From contig VXCM01003401.1 of NCBI GenBank assembly GCA_014773175.1, forward strand, positions 24,757 to 88,756: DNA of 64,000 bases, given 5' to 3'. The stretch is from Lucifuga dentata (Eukaryota; Chordata; Actinopteri; Ophidiiformes; Bythitidae). Shown piece by piece: positions 12,140 through 24,240 of the stretch; position 1 is the first letter of the stretch, and every line of letters starts with the position of its first letter. The notes beneath the pieces were generated by a model. The model was not told where the DNA came from. It was given only the letters and a program-made list of their open reading frames with translations, and did not search any database. The translations under genes were made by a program, and so were the position numbers.

Positions 12140-12830
12140 GCAGAACTGAATATTTAAATAAAATGGACAATACATTTTTTGTCCAGTTAATATTAATAAC
12201 TGTATTTCTGGTGCACAGTGGAAAAGGGAATAAACAGTCCAAGTGTAAAATTGCCACATAAACACAGTTTCCTTCAGCGGCCAAGAGGAATGGAGTCAAA
12301 TACATGTGCTGTGCTGCTCGGCTACTTTCCTGGGAGCAGCAAAGCTTAATGAAGTAGTTAATTATACTGCAATGTAATGGGATTGGTCAGTCGCCATCCA
12401 GTTATTCCTGCTGGAAAGGAAATGTAGTGGATTTCTTGCTGCTTCGTTCAATGGGGAACAAATCACTAATGATATGTCCTCAAGGTAGACTATCGGAATG
12501 TGATAACAGAGTAAGTGCAGCTTGTTTGGAGGAGGAATTTCTGCTTCATTTGATGGTGAGAGAGAGAGAGAAAGAGAGTGACACGGATTTGAGCTCTTGA
12601 CATTAGAGCTACATGATTTATGATTCAGCTCTGCTTACCGATAAACTGCTGGTAGTCAGTATCGTGCAAACAGATGGTGTTTATATTATACAACGGTGAA
12701 TAAAATACATGTTAATTATTATTAGGATGTAGTCTTTCCTCATTTTGTAAACCTTAAATTCCCAGTCCTTTTTTTTTATTATTATTTTAAGTTTTCATAG
12801 AAATTTACATACATAATACACAGGTTTGTC
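12140..12830. other. no gene seen
   Basis: Sequence of no recognised family, with a short GA-rich tract near 12556-12580. No coding features were found. Confidence 0.4.
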
Positions 12831-13195
12831 TTAAAGGCACATATACAGATTTCCATATTCTTGTTTTCATTGTTGAGGTTTATATTTTGAAACTTTTGTG
12901 ATGCTTTAATGTGCAAAACTACATTAATCCACACTACTATTCTGCATGGCTGCAGCCCTGGTGCACAAACTGGATGCAAACTCTTGAAAACTGCTTGCTG
13001 ACCAAACACATATTTGGTGTGTCTCACCAGGTGTGTTGGTGGTTAATTCAAATGTGTTACATGATGATGTCATCATGTTACAGAAGCAAAGGATTCATCA
13101 GAAACAAAGTTTCCGGACTGATGGGTTAGATTTACCAAATTAGTTTAGTTTTGCATCAACCTTAAGCTTTGCACGATGCATATTAGGGCCATATA
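12831..13195 (-). mobile_element. family B TTAA-ended element, copy 1
   Basis: It starts TTAAAGGCACATATAC and continues with gctttaatgtgcaaaac, ctgcagccctggtgcac and aattcaaatgtgttacatg, in the same order as the reverse complement of the copy at 41439-41909. The far end (around gttttgcatcaacc...attagggcc) is strongly degraded, so that boundary is approximate. It has no coding capacity. Confidence 0.6.
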
Positions 13196-13200
13196 AGATT

Positions 13201-13236
13201 AAAAAAAAAAAAAAAAGANAAAAAAAAAAAAAAAAG
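13201..13236. other. A homopolymer with assembly gap (N at 13219)
   Basis: Runs of A on both sides of a single N mark an unresolved homopolymer join. Confidence 0.85.
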
Positions 13237-13249
13237 GCATTATTTCAAG

Positions 13250-13500
13250 TTTTAAAACTCAAAAATTTGCCAGTTTAAAAAGTCTGTATGCTTATGATAA
13301 TTAGATGATTTTAATGCTAAAAGCACAAGTATTTCTTTATTACTAAATCCGATGGAAAAGTATAATTTCATAAGGTCATGTACTTGCAAAAAACCCTGCA
13401 AATTTGCCATTTTAAAAACTTAGGAATTTGCAACTTTTTAAACTGACAGATTTGTGAGTTTTTAAACTGGCAAATTTGCAAGTTTGAAAAATCGAGATAA
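13250..13500. repeat. degenerate AT-rich minisatellite
   Basis: Imperfect units combining aatttgc(a/c)a with tttttaaact recur several times, for example near 13262, 13398, 13424 and 13448. This is a decayed tandem array with a unit of roughly 25-30 bp. It ends at a poly-C tract with a gap at 13514. Confidence 0.55.
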
Positions 13501-13502
13501 TG

Positions 13503-13525
13503 CCCCCCCCCCCNCCCCCCCCCCC
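13503..13525. other. poly-C tract with assembly gap (N at 13514)
   Basis: C runs lie on both sides of a single N; the true length is unknown. Confidence 0.85.
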
Positions 13526-13749
13526 ATTTTTTTTTTCTCCCTTTTATGACCCTCATATGCCATTGTAGCTTTGCAACTTTGCGATTGTGGCAATGTTCAA
13601 CACAAATTTCTGGCTATACTACATTATAAATGAAAGAGAAAAAATAAACATAATCATTTAAGGATCTTTAATAAACTCCAGGTACCTGATAAGCACATTT
13701 AAATCCACAAGTGAGAAAATTTATTTAAAAAAAAAAAAATGTTGAAAAT

Positions 13750-13777
<28 letters not shown>
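13750..13777. repeat. (CA)n microsatellite
   Basis: About 14 uninterrupted CA units, followed by a short atgtatgtat tail. Confidence 0.95.
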
Positions 13778-13780
<3 letters not shown>

Positions 13781-14209
13781 GTATGTATTTTAGCAACCAC
13801 ACCAGTACAGGAAAAAATATTCAACTATTCAGTATTGTGAGAATAAAATATACAAATGTAATCTATTATAGCAGGTGCTTATAAATTTAATTTCCCACTG
13901 ATAGCCATGAATAATTTCAGGCATGTAACAACAAACCAAAAACATTTATCACAACAACTCGAGGCAAAATGTAACAGAACAGCTTGGTCTAATTTATTCC
14001 CTACTGGCAAATAACAGAACATATTAATTCATAGTTCATATTAAACATTGAGTTTAATGCTCAAAGAGAGAAACAAATACGAGACAGCAGGATGAAATGC
14101 CACACCACAACACTTAATTACTGTTCCGTAGGCTCAAACTGTAGGTTAATAAACAGGTTAAAAACAATTAGCTGTGGTTCTACATAGTAGATTTGGAGTG
14201 GGTTAATAT

Positions 14210-14395
14210 TCTGAGAAAAAACTTCCAACATTTGCAAGGAAAAACTCACAATTTTATGAGGGAAAAAAATAAATTTGCAAGAAAAAAAACTCAGAAATGT
14301 CGAGAAAAACACAAATTTGTAAGGAAAAACTCACATTTTGCAAGAAAAAGACATTAATTTCTGAGCTAAAAAGTCAGAAAAAAACATTGAAATAA
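14210..14395. repeat. degenerate minisatellite (aaggaaaaactcac units)
   Basis: Units close to ttgcaaggaaaaactcacat recur about five to six times with a period near 28-32 bp and many substitutions. The composition and period resemble those of the array at 13250, so the two may share an origin. Confidence 0.6.
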
Positions 14396-14836
14396 GGGGT
14401 GTGACAATAGGATTGTTATTTAAACGTATTGCGAGATAGACTAATTTGGAGAGCGTTTACCAGGAGATTAAAGAATGCGAGCTCAGCTGCCAGTTTCTAT
14501 ATGAAGAGTTCCTTATTTGTTATTCAATAAAGTGACACAGCAAGTATGAAAAAAAAAAAAAAATGCTTTAACCGTCCAAAAACAGAACCAAGTAGAAGCA
14601 GGGAAACCTGTATTTGCCAAACATTAAGACTAATCATGCCTGCAGGTGACCTTATTAAATTATACTTTTCAAATGGATTTAGCAATAAATAAATAGTTGT
14701 GCATTTAACCCAAATCTGCAAACTATCATAAGTGTGGAGTTTGAAGAACTGGGCATATTCAGAGGAAAACACCTCTTCACAATCATTTTACATTCAAGTG
14801 TTTTTCAGAATATTAATTCCTCTCTCCTGGTCTCTT

Positions 14837-14869
14837 TTTTCCATCTAATATTCCATATTAGATGGAAAA
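14837..14869. repeat. perfect hairpin, 15-bp arms
   Basis: ttttccatctaatat is followed after 3 bases by its exact reverse complement. There is no T-run or promoter context, so it is a structural palindrome rather than a terminator. Confidence 0.8.
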
Positions 14870-14923
14870 TCTAATATTAACATAACATATCCCTAGTATG
14901 CCGCTGTAGTGCTTCTATTATAG

Positions 14924-14964
14924 TTTTTTTTTTTTTTTTTTTTNTTTTTTTTTTTTTTTTTTTT
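14924..14964. other. T homopolymer with assembly gap (N at 14944)
   Basis: Roughly 20 T on each side of a single N. Confidence 0.85.
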
Positions 14965-15322
14965 AAGTAATTATTAATTTAAATAACCTGGACCTCATCT
15001 TTTTACCTCAACAATGAAGAAATGTTTTGTCTTTTTTTTCATGTTTGTTTTGTCAAATCACAACTAGCAGTCGAGCAGATGCTTTTGACGGTTTTACGCA
15101 GCCGTTGTGTCAACTGTCATAAAATGGTTTGATCGAGCTTCGTGCTGCACCTCCACATGCTGACCTCCTCCCCGTAGAGAAGAGTTGGAGGAAATGAGTC
15201 TTCATGTGGAGCCATATGTTAGAATTTATCTAAAAGTCAAAGATCTTTATGTGCACAGCTACGCTCAGGTGCTTTAGCATTAGCATTAGCTGTTGAAACA
15301 GGCAGGTTTAATGCAGGAGCGT

Positions 15323-15540
15323 ATCTATGTTCCCATTTCAATATTCTGTTAACACACATCAAGTGTGTGTGTTAACAGAATAACCCTAGCCCTAACCCAT
15401 TATGTGTTCTATTGTGCTATATAGATCTGGGGAACATAGGACTCTGGAACATAGACATGACCAGAGGGAAGCATATTTATGTTCCCAGGGTCCTATGTTC
15501 CTAGGGTTCATAGAGCTGGGGAACATAGGACCCTGGGAAA
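15323..15540. repeat. palindrome cluster with ggaacatagga units
   Basis: Two strong inverted repeats lie here. Arms 15343-15358 and 15366-15381 are 16 bp, perfect, with a 7-nt loop. Arms 15482-15501 and 15520-15539 are 20 bp, perfect, with an 18-nt loop. The motif ggaacatag(ga) occurs repeatedly in both orientations (15432-15540), and a telomere-like aaccctagccctaaccc sits between at 15382-15398. It may be a small folded transposon, but its ends cannot be assigned. Confidence 0.7.
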
Positions 15541-18500
15541 AGAGGAATGACCCTGTTTAATGCTAAGCCTGAGAAGAGAAGGCGTGTTATACGGATTACA
15601 AGAGACAGAAAATGAAGTTCATTATATATTTTATTGTTCTTTATATGATGATTTAAGCATTTTTTTTTTTTTTTAAATAAAATGTCTTCAGTCAAAATAG
15701 ATTTCTTTTGGGCTGGATGACTGTCAAATGATTCATCAACAAAGTACTCTGTTTAAGTTGTAAAGTTTATGTAATAGGCAAACTTTGTTGGATGTTCTCA
15801 CTGCACATTTTAGACATTTTCTTTTCTTTCACCACTGCAACAATGTAATTAGTGTCTTATAAGTCCATGTGGGCACTTTGTGCGCACAACATTATTAAGG
15901 ATAAAAATCAAATCAATCAATCATGGGAGGAAAAGCTAGTTCACAGTGGGGATCCGTGACAATGCAAATGGCAGATAACTGCCAAATCACAATGATCTGG
16001 TTTCTCTCACCACTCGGAACCTCGTTCACATCATCCTCCTTCCTTAAATCTGCCACACACTGTCTCATTTTAATCCCTGTTGCACCAACCAACAGTATGC
16101 TACACTTGCTCTGCAGCTTCTGACTCCTTCTTTCCGCCCTTTCATTCCCATCACTCAGCACACTGACCCCCACAAATCCATTCNCCCCCCCCCAAACGTT
16201 AAGACTATTTAAAAAAAAAACCAAACAAAAAAACCGTACTCTTTAATAGTTCTTCCATGGGAAAAGACAGGAACATAATGCTGAAGAAGGAGAACAGAGA
16301 GTGGGGGAAAGTGTGATAAATAGGCCAGTAAGCCTGGATTGAAAATGGTAGATTATGAAGAACCATCTCATAGTTGTATCATGTTAGGTTTGGGATATGA
16401 CAGAATGTTATCACTTTGAATCCAGCTGCTTACGAAATCATTTTTGACACAAATTCAGGCCGGGGTGAAGCCGTGAATGAAATGAATCTTTGTTTAGCGA
16501 TAAAACGTCGCGTCTACAGCATCTGTGTTAAAGCGTTTCTTCTAAATGATTGACGACGATTCAGCCACAGAGATGATGTGGCAATTCAGCCGCATAGAGA
16601 GATGATTGTTGGCACGAGACAGATTGAGGACGCTGTCACAGTTTGTCCTGCATGGATGGAGTTGGAATGTCTGTCCAGAACCTTTTGGCTACTTATGCAG
16701 AGTCGGTGCCCATTCCAATGCTGCCGGACTCGTGTGGCATCAACAGAAGTTGGCAAGGTCAGCGGGTCCAGGCGCCAAGTGGGAACGAGCACCAGAGAGA
16801 GAAAGACAAACATGACATATTTCCAAGAGAGAGAATGGCTCAGAAGGAATAATGCCAGTTGCTTTCAACACGGGCCTTAATTGCTGCCACGCTGATCGGT
16901 TCTAATCAAAAGTTTCTTTGCTGCCGCTTTGCTCATCTCTCAGCTCGCAGGGAGTCCTGAACTCCGGGCCGTTTCAAAGAGAAAAGTTAAAATCAAACTG
17001 GAAAATGTCCCTTTAAACTCGAAAGTTAAAGGGGGAAGTCAAAGACAAAAAACTTCTGCTAGATTCACATGTTGACGGTAGAAAAACAGCCCGACCCGGT
17101 GTTACAGCGGAATCACCATCAATCGCTGTGGCAGATGACGATGGTAGACACGGAACCGTTGCCATGGCAATTTGGCGTGATATAATTTAGTATTGGAGGA
17201 GGCGAAAGCAGTTTAGCATTTTGCACAATTTCATAGAAAAACGTGAATGCTCTGGCTGTGTTTGAATCCCATCGGCAAATTCATGAACTGATGGATGGAG
17301 AGAGATTCAGGGAAAATATCAGACCGTCGACAACTCAGTTTGATCACCTGCTTGATTTAATTCAGCATAATTCATAATAATTAATCATAGAAAACAAGTC
17401 TCTCGCTTGCCATCTTTGACCCAATAATAAATCAACATCTGGTTTGTCATTGCAGCTCGGCAAGCGGAAAAAGTTGGAAAATTTTAACTTTTGATGGCAT
17501 GTTCCATTCAGCCGCGTGGCTCTCTCTTTGCTGGCTGAGTTTTCTGTCGTCCTCTCATTGAAAAGAATGGAACATTCGATTTCGTACACTGTCAACATGT
17601 GAATCCACCATTAAGGTTCGCACCCGAACTGCCCTGAAATTTTGTTTTTTATTCATCCTTTACTTCAGGAACACGCTTACATCAACGTCTGAAGTTACCT
17701 GCTGACCGATGGTAAAACAATTATATGAAGTATGAGGTTTGCAAGCAAGAGACAGTAACAAAAATGACCTGTTTTCACGGAGTGTGCACAGTGGTGCTGC
17801 AGCAGGGGAGAGAAAAAGAGGATTAATGTGTTCTTGAACATTAAAGCATTGCGAAGGTTTTGGAATACATCTGTAAACGAAAATAATAAGGCATAAATCT
17901 GTATAATAAAATAAGATACTCATATACATACAGTATATACATTTTAAAACGTATTGTTTGCATCTTTATTGTAAAATGCTAAGTGCTGATTCATCCTGAA
18001 TTTTATCATGTAGACCAAAATGTTTTCATACCAAGTATCAACAGTATATTTGCAGCCTGATCAAAATAAGTTCATATCATCTAATCTCTCCTCTAAAAAG
18101 AAAGAAAGAAAAAAAAAAAAAAAAAAANAAAAAAAAAAAAAAAAAAAACTTAGTGAAGTTATAGTCATTATATGATTAAAGTTGTACTGTTATGAAAAAG
18201 GGGGACAAAGAAAAAAAAAGAAAGGACTTTTTGTAGGTTATTTAGCTAGTTACCCTTTAATGTTAATAACTGATAACCAATTTATATCTAACATTTGTAA
18301 TTTTTAAGTTACTTTTCTTTGGACACATGGAAGTAATATAAATCATATTTGCTTCATGGTAAAATATATGCTGCTTAGGTGACTTCAGTTAACAGCATCT
18401 GCAGGAAAAAAAAAATGTTGCTAAAGTTTTTCTGCTTGAATGTTTATCTCTGCATTTCTCCCCAAAGCAGGTAGGATTTTTTTTTTTAACTTTATAACAT

Positions 18501-19359
18501 CTCTGAAATACATTGAAGCAAATTTGCATACAAAGAGGATTATGGGAGATTAAAACCACATCTCAGCTCTGATGTAGCTGACATTAAAGGATCATTTAAA
18601 TCAGAGAGTTTGCTTTTTGCCCCTCAAATAAATACTGTTGATATGTGGAAAATGATTTTTTATTTATTTTTTTTTTTAGCAAATCTTGGGACATTTCTTC
18701 CTCTCAGGTACAAAGAGGTGATGCTGAATGTGAAAGGTGCTGAATTTGGCTCCTGACAACTCCGTAGTCTTTGGGAAAAAGCTGGAAATTGTTTAATCTG
18801 CCTTTTTCTTGTTGTCTCTTCCTGCTGAAGTCCGTTTTGACGTCAGCTTTTCACTCTGAACTGTTGCACTGAGCTGCTCATATAACGTCAGTTTACCCAC
18901 GTTATTTCACACAACTTCCTGCCTGTCACTTTCCTGGAGCGCTTTTTTTTTTTTTTTNCTTTTTTTTTTTTTTTGGTGCGCTTTCCAGTGTTTACTTCTA
19001 TTTTCCTTTAAATAGCACATTGAACTACCTCGCTAAGGTTAGCTGAGGAGTACCAGTGGCAGGTGTGTATGTGGGAGAACATCCATTCACCAGCAGTAAT
19101 GATGGTATCAGGAACAGGAAATAAAACGGCAATCTGCAACATGTTTAGATGCCATCTTTGTTGCTATTAAACCTTTTCTTCCTCGAGATCATTTGTCTGT
19201 TGAAACAGCATAAATTTCAAAGAATCAGACAGATAAACGAAGAAGTAAGTTAAGAAGAGAAAGTGCAACTATCATTAAAAAAATAGGATGTCTAATGTAT
19301 GGGAGCCATGAGATGGGAAATACAGAAAAATATATCAGAAAACAAATCAGACAACAACA
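15541..19359. other. no gene seen; homopolymer gaps
   Basis: The stretch holds a short atca repeat at 15911-15924, gaps at 16184, 18128 and 18958, and A/T homopolymers. At 16578-16880 all three plus frames and one minus frame are open. That reflects few stop triplets in GC-richer DNA, and none of the translations shows a domain. At 15913-16224 a minus-strand frame is open for 103 codons and ends in a tgattgattgatt-like tail, which could be an old LINE end but is not recognisable. Confidence 0.4.
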
Positions 19360-19945
19360 TTAAAGGACCATACCACCATTTTGCATGCCTAATATATTCA
19401 ATTTTCATACATGTTACGTTACTGACAATCATTTCTCAAAGGGTAAAACCATATTTCAGCTTTCCTGATATTTTGCAAAATCTCTTAATCTTTCAATACT
19501 GAATATTCAAGTGATACACCCACCTTAAAAATCGATATTTCACCTGCTAATAGTTATGCAGCCTTATGAAGTCATGGTCCTTTAAATTTTTCCATAAATG
19601 CAGGTCTTCTTTTGGGACTATATTCCCCGGTGGAGACATAGATTTACTCCACACTTTTTATTGAGCTTAAACGCTAAAATTACATAACTTCTAAAAAAAA
19701 CCTGAATACACGTCTTGTTGGTGATGATGGATTACCTATCCCAAGAACGTTTCAAGTATCAACAAGTTGATTTTAATAGCGTACCAGAATGAACTGAAAC
19801 CAATGGCAGTCTGGAAGGTAGGAAAAACACTTTTAATTCATCGTCCCAGTAGTATGCTTTGGGGAGTGATTATCAGGAACGTTACATGTACATAAATTGA
19901 ATGTATTAGGCTCCAACATGCAAAATAGCCGGTATGGTCCTTTAA
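19360..19945 (-). mobile_element. family A (A2) element, complete
   Basis: This is one of the cleanest copies. TTAAAGGACCATACCACC stands at the left end and GGTATGGTCCTTTAA at the right, with matching inverted repeats of about 85 bp. The internal gggactatattccccggtg (about 19615) and gtctggaaggtagg (about 19810) set the minus orientation. Length is 586 bp. It has no open frame of note, so it is a miniature inverted-repeat element that depends on a transposase in trans. Confidence 0.92.
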
Positions 19946-20940
19946 AAAAAAAAACAAATGGTATCCTATTAAGAAATAAAAAGTCTTTTTGTAAAATGCT
20001 CTTATTGTCTTAAATGTTGTTGTGTTTTCTGTATTGTTGACTTGTTTTCTGGAAAAAAAAAAAAAAAAAAAANAAAAAAAAAAAAAAAAAAAGCAATGGT
20101 GGCCATGAGGAGCAAAACATAAAATCTAAACAAATAGACAACACATAAAACATGAAATTTCTTCCAAAACAAATCAGACACAATCAACACAACAAACAGT
20201 CTCCAAAAAGTGCAGTTTCCTGAAACGGCGATGTGTTTTGGATATTTGGGCCACGGCACGGGAAGCACAGGAGGTACATTTAGGGAAGTAAAACATATTT
20301 TTATTTACATAAAAATGTAATATATTCTCACTTGGAAATCAAAAGATCTTTACTTTCATAATATTCACGCCCATTATGCTGCGTCTGATGAGGATACGAA
20401 AGTGTAAAATCAGCAGCTGGTCTGAAAAATACCTCCAGTATCTAATTTACTGCTGTGCTGCTGGTGTCAGCGTGTGTTTGTGTACACGGAAACAAGTGTG
20501 TGTGTATCTGTGTGTGTGTGTGTGTAGGAATACCTTGGAGTGACAGCAGCGGCTATGAGGGTNTTGGGGGGGGGGTGTATTTGATAAAGCCAGAGTTGCT
20601 GAGGAAGTGGCACTTCACTGTGATGAAGGAGATGAAAGCCAAAGGCACGTTAATTATGCATCTGTCTCCGATGGATAACACTCAGAGGAGACATGTCCTG
20701 ATTCATTTGGCAGATTATTCTTCACTTCTGCTCGGGGATTTCAAGGAGATGATTTATTGATCTTGCTCCAACTGTGTCCTGTTGTTATTGCCGAATTCTG
20801 ATTGGTCTCTGATTGCGGACTGCCTCGGCTTCATAAACGAGTGCAGCTGGAGAGAAAAGTGTGTGTTCTTGACACCAGCAGCTTTTTCTCCTTATAACAT
20901 TTTCTCCACATAATCTGGTGATTAAGTGGAGATCAGCGCT
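19946..20940. other. no gene seen; A-run gap and GT tract
   Basis: An A homopolymer with a gap lies at 20053-20092 and an interrupted GT tract at 20495-20527. A gap at 20563 precedes a G run. No coding features were found. Confidence 0.45.
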
Positions 20941-20980
20941 TTAAGGACCATACTGGTGATTTTGCATGTTTAAGAACGTA

Positions 20981-21627
20981 GGGCCAGTTCACGCTAAGTA
21001 TGCAGCAGCGCAGCAGATGAGGTTATGAATAAGCTCAGAGCTGCGAGAACATGTGTGAGGTCGGATCAAAACTCACCATTTAAAATCTGACTGATCAGCT
21101 GAGTGTGTTTATCGATCAAAGTTACTGATCACAAACACGTGAGGCAAATACAGTTTAAAATGTTTAAACAGATTTCATACCACTGGAATGTAAGACCATA
21201 ATGAAACAATCTTAATTTTTGTTTTTTGTGTGATGGTGTGTTTTAGGAATCGCTTCCCTGACATGTAAATAAGGAAATAATGTAGTAACGCCTCTTTCAA
21301 GGCAAATGCTAAAAAATTCCAGTTAGTTGAGAGAACATGGCTGTGTGACGATATTTGCCCATATCGACATTTTTTCTTTTAATTTTTTCCCATAGACCCC
21401 TTACTGGGCTATAAGGAAATACACAAACAAGCAACAACCAACATACAAACAAAACATAGAAACCAAAACACTGCACATACATGAAAGTCAATTATCAGAA
21501 ATCAAACATTGCACAATATTTTCTTAATAACTTAACCAGATTAAACAAAACTTTGAATTTCTTGTGCCCATCAACTTCCTTAAAATTTGTTGACATGGTC
21601 ATGCACTGTTATTTGTGAGTTTGGCCC
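20981..21627 (+). mobile_element. PIF/Harbinger-like family C element, nested, itself interrupted
   Basis: The ends are GGGCCAGTTCAC and GTGAGTTTGGCCC. The body (gactgatcagctgagtg, ttccctgacatgtaaataagg, atatttgcccatatcgacat) matches 23283-24110 in the same orientation and 48056-48864 inverted. Flanking triplets gta and ata could be a decayed 3-bp target duplication. A retro-insert lies inside at 21371-21590. No transposase is visible. Confidence 0.72.
21371..21590 (-). mobile_element. retroposed insert with T-rich end inside family C
   Basis: The family C copies at 24070 and 48100 are continuous where this 220-bp block sits. It starts with a T-rich stretch (an A-rich tail on the minus strand) and is flanked by cgacat (21365-21370) and tgacat (21591-21596), consistent with a short target duplication. 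It is probably a LINE or SINE 3' piece; the source family is not recognised. Confidence 0.6.
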
Positions 21628-21985
21628 ATAAAACCTTATTTTAGTTTTTATTTTTTCAAATCCCCTAATCTTTCAAATATTCTAATGATACACCCACCTT
21701 AAAATTCAGCATTTCACTTTCTAATACACATGGTATAAGTCGTCTTCTCCTGGGACTATATTCCCTGGCGGAGACATACATTGTCCTCCGTGCAGCTTCG
21801 TATTGGACGGGTTAAATAAAGGTATTTCGACAAAACATTTTATGGACATCAAGTTCACCATGGCAGTCTGGAAGGTAGTCAACACAATTCTGAAATGTAT
21901 TGCTCCATTATTTTGGTTGTCAGTATGCAGGTTGTGCACACAGAATGGGGCTCAAACATACAAAATCGCCTGTATTGTCCTTTAA

Positions 21986-22985
21986 AAGTAGCTGTTTTTA
22001 GACTGTCGGCTACATCAGATGCGTCTCGGGCGTTGTGAAACAAAACATTCTAAATCTCTGTTACTTTGAGAACGTATTCTGTTTGAAATCCCATCAAATA
22101 TCCCACTGACAGACAACTTTGTAAATCCAGAGCCATAACCGCGCCTCCCTGACATCTTTGGGTACAGCTGGAAATAGCTTTCTTGTTCTTTTTTTTAGCC
22201 GCAGAGAGAGAGAATATTGCCTTGTAGGAACAACAATCCTTGCTTCGACTGATAGCTGTGAATATAGATTTGACAAATACTGTGGATCATCCCAAACACT
22301 GCTCTGCAAGAGAAAAGCTCTCTGCTGGTTTTACTTCTACTGATGCAAGCAGAAAACAAAATGGAGTAGCAGTGGTGTAAAAATGATGTATTATTAGGCA
22401 GAGGAAAGGGGCCATAAAGTGATAAGCACTGATATTTCCCCCTTAATGGTATTCAGAGAAGATTTAGCTGCAGCAAAGTAACAAGCCTTGAAAATGATCA
22501 AGATATGGCCAGGGTAGCCAGGTTTTTATCTCCAGGAAGCTTCTTGAGGGGAAAAAAAAAAAAAAAAAAAAAAAAAGGTTTAGAAATTGTCCAATGCATC
22601 ATTATTAAAGGATCTTTCATTAATTGTAATTTACTGGGCATACTAAAGGTGTTTTCAAAAGCACAAAATAATTTAACAAGAAGGCTAAAGGAGGAGATTT
22701 TAGATTGTGCAATTTTAATAATTTATGAGATAACAAAAATTGAGCTTGGTGCATGTTTTATGTATGGTATGAGATGAAAATTTATTTGCTTCATGGTCAC
22801 TGAAGACAAATTCAGATGTTTTTTTTTTTTTGGCAATATTAGCTCATCTACTTCAAATTCCCAACATTCATTTTCGGATGCGAGTCTGTGGAAAACATTT
22901 ATCGACCCACCGCGCTTCAGGAGTTTAACTTAAATGCTTCAGGACTGAACAATTTCAAGATGTTTAAATAAAGAAGTGGATATAT
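21986..22985. other. no gene seen
   Basis: An A run lies at 22551-22576 and a T run at 22819-22831. The remaining sequence shows no recognised family and no coding features. Confidence 0.45.
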
Positions 22986-23282
22986 TTAAAGAAGACTTTC
23001 TGCTTTTTTTTTTGTTATCTCCCATTTTTATTTGTAATATAGTATGTGTTGAACATTGTCAAAGTGGCAGAACTTGAGATTGATTCCTAGAAAGTCCAGA
23101 ACTACCACAAATGATGAGTCAACATGCTGACATCAACATGTAACACATTTGAATTTACCTGCCTACACATCTGGTTAGACATACCCACCATGCAAGAGGC
23201 TAGTGAACGAGTATTTAGGTAGCATCCCTGTTTCACAAAATCCATGACTGAGATTCATAAAGCTTAGTACATGACTTACTGT
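22986..23282 (+). mobile_element. family B element, left part, cut by family C
   Basis: It starts TTAAAGAAGACTTTCTGC and carries gttgaacattgtcaaagtgg, acatgtaacacatttgaatt and a variant of cctggttagacacaccc, in the order of 41439-41909. The right part is missing where family C begins, so the copy is truncated. Confidence 0.65.
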
Positions 23283-24110
23283 GCCAGATTCATAAAAAAC
23301 ATCATACTAAGTATGCAGTGCTGCACTAAGTGCATGTCGTGATAATGGAAGCTCACTCATAAAACTTCTCTTATGTTAATCAGAGCACCATGTCACATTA
23401 AGGTAGCATTGCTGTCAGGTGTGTCTCAGGTAAAAGTTAATGAAGATCAGCACGTTAATGAGCTACTTTATATTGACGAGTCACGGTTTATCCTGATTAA
23501 TTTGGTTTTAAAGACACATTGACACGTTAAATCAGCAAAGGAAACAAATTCTGCTTTAAAGCTCCACACTTAAAAAGATTGACACTAAAATAACAGATAA
23601 ATGTGCATATTAACCTCCATATGTGTGACTGCTGTGTGCGCAGGGCATGGGGGGATGGTGTGTGTGTATGTGTGGNGGGGGGGGGGGGGATGTGCATAGC
23701 ACTGCAGATGAGACTTTATGAATAAGGTGAGTGCCACAGTGCCAAGACAACGTGTGAGATCAGATGGAAATTCACATTCACCATTTAAAAACTGACTGAT
23801 CAGCTGAGTGAGTTTATTGATCAAATGTATTGATCACTAATACATGTGAGGCAAATAAAGTTTTAAACCTCGCCCAGATTTCATAACACTGAAATTTATG
23901 GCCAGAATGAAAGGCATCTTAATTTGTGTGACGGTGTGTTTTATGAATCTCTTCCCTGACATGTCAATAAGGAAATGCTGTAGTATCGCCACTTTCAATG
24001 CAAATGATAAAAGATGCTGCTAACATTTATGAATGAGGGAACGTGGTTGTGTGATAATATTTGCCCATATTGACATGGTAAATCATGCGCTGCCGTTTAT
24101 AAATCTGGCC
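23283..24110 (+). mobile_element. PIF/Harbinger-like family C element, best copy
   Basis: It is bounded by GCCAGATTCATAAA and TTTATAAATCTGGCC, an inverted pair of about 14 bp. The length of about 830 bp agrees with the 809 bp of the copy at 48056. A TG/G-rich tract with a gap sits near 23660-23690. It has no open transposase. Terminal GGCCAGATT-type sequences are known from fish PIF/Harbinger elements; the superfamily call is an inference. Confidence 0.72.
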
Positions 24111-24112
24111 TG

Positions 24113-24240
24113 TTGTGTTGATACGGTAAATATCCTCACATAACCACGTTCCATCATTCATAAATGCCTGTTACCATCATGCAAAAAGACCCGTTTCATC
24201 CTGGTAGTAAATTTCAAAACTGGGTGACATTTTAAACTGT
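24113..24240 (-). mobile_element. inverted family C fragment
   Basis: The sequence ggtaaatatcctcacataaccacgtt...cattcataaatg...ctgttaccatc is the reverse complement of the terminal part of the C copy immediately to its left. It matches 48095-48170 directly. It stands head to head with the main copy and creates a foldback of about 120 bp. Confidence 0.7.

Larger units (their letters stand above)
20941..21985 (-). mobile_element. family A (A1) element with nested family C element
   Basis: The left end is TTAAGGACCATACTGG (one A fewer than usual) and the right end TGTATTGTCCTTTAA. The internal markers gggactatattccctggcgg (about 21751) and gcagtctggaaggtag are present. A family C element (20981-21627) replaces part of the left half, and the left terminal repeat past the first 40 bases is largely missing, so the insertion was accompanied by a deletion. 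Confidence 0.85.

Noticed and set aside
15382..15398. Telomere-like aaccctagccctaaccc
   Set aside because: Two imperfect units only, inside a palindromic repeat; not an interstitial telomere array.
16578..16880. Region open in several overlapping frames, first considered as an exon
   Set aside because: Openness in three plus frames and one minus frame reflects few stop triplets; no translation resembles a known protein.
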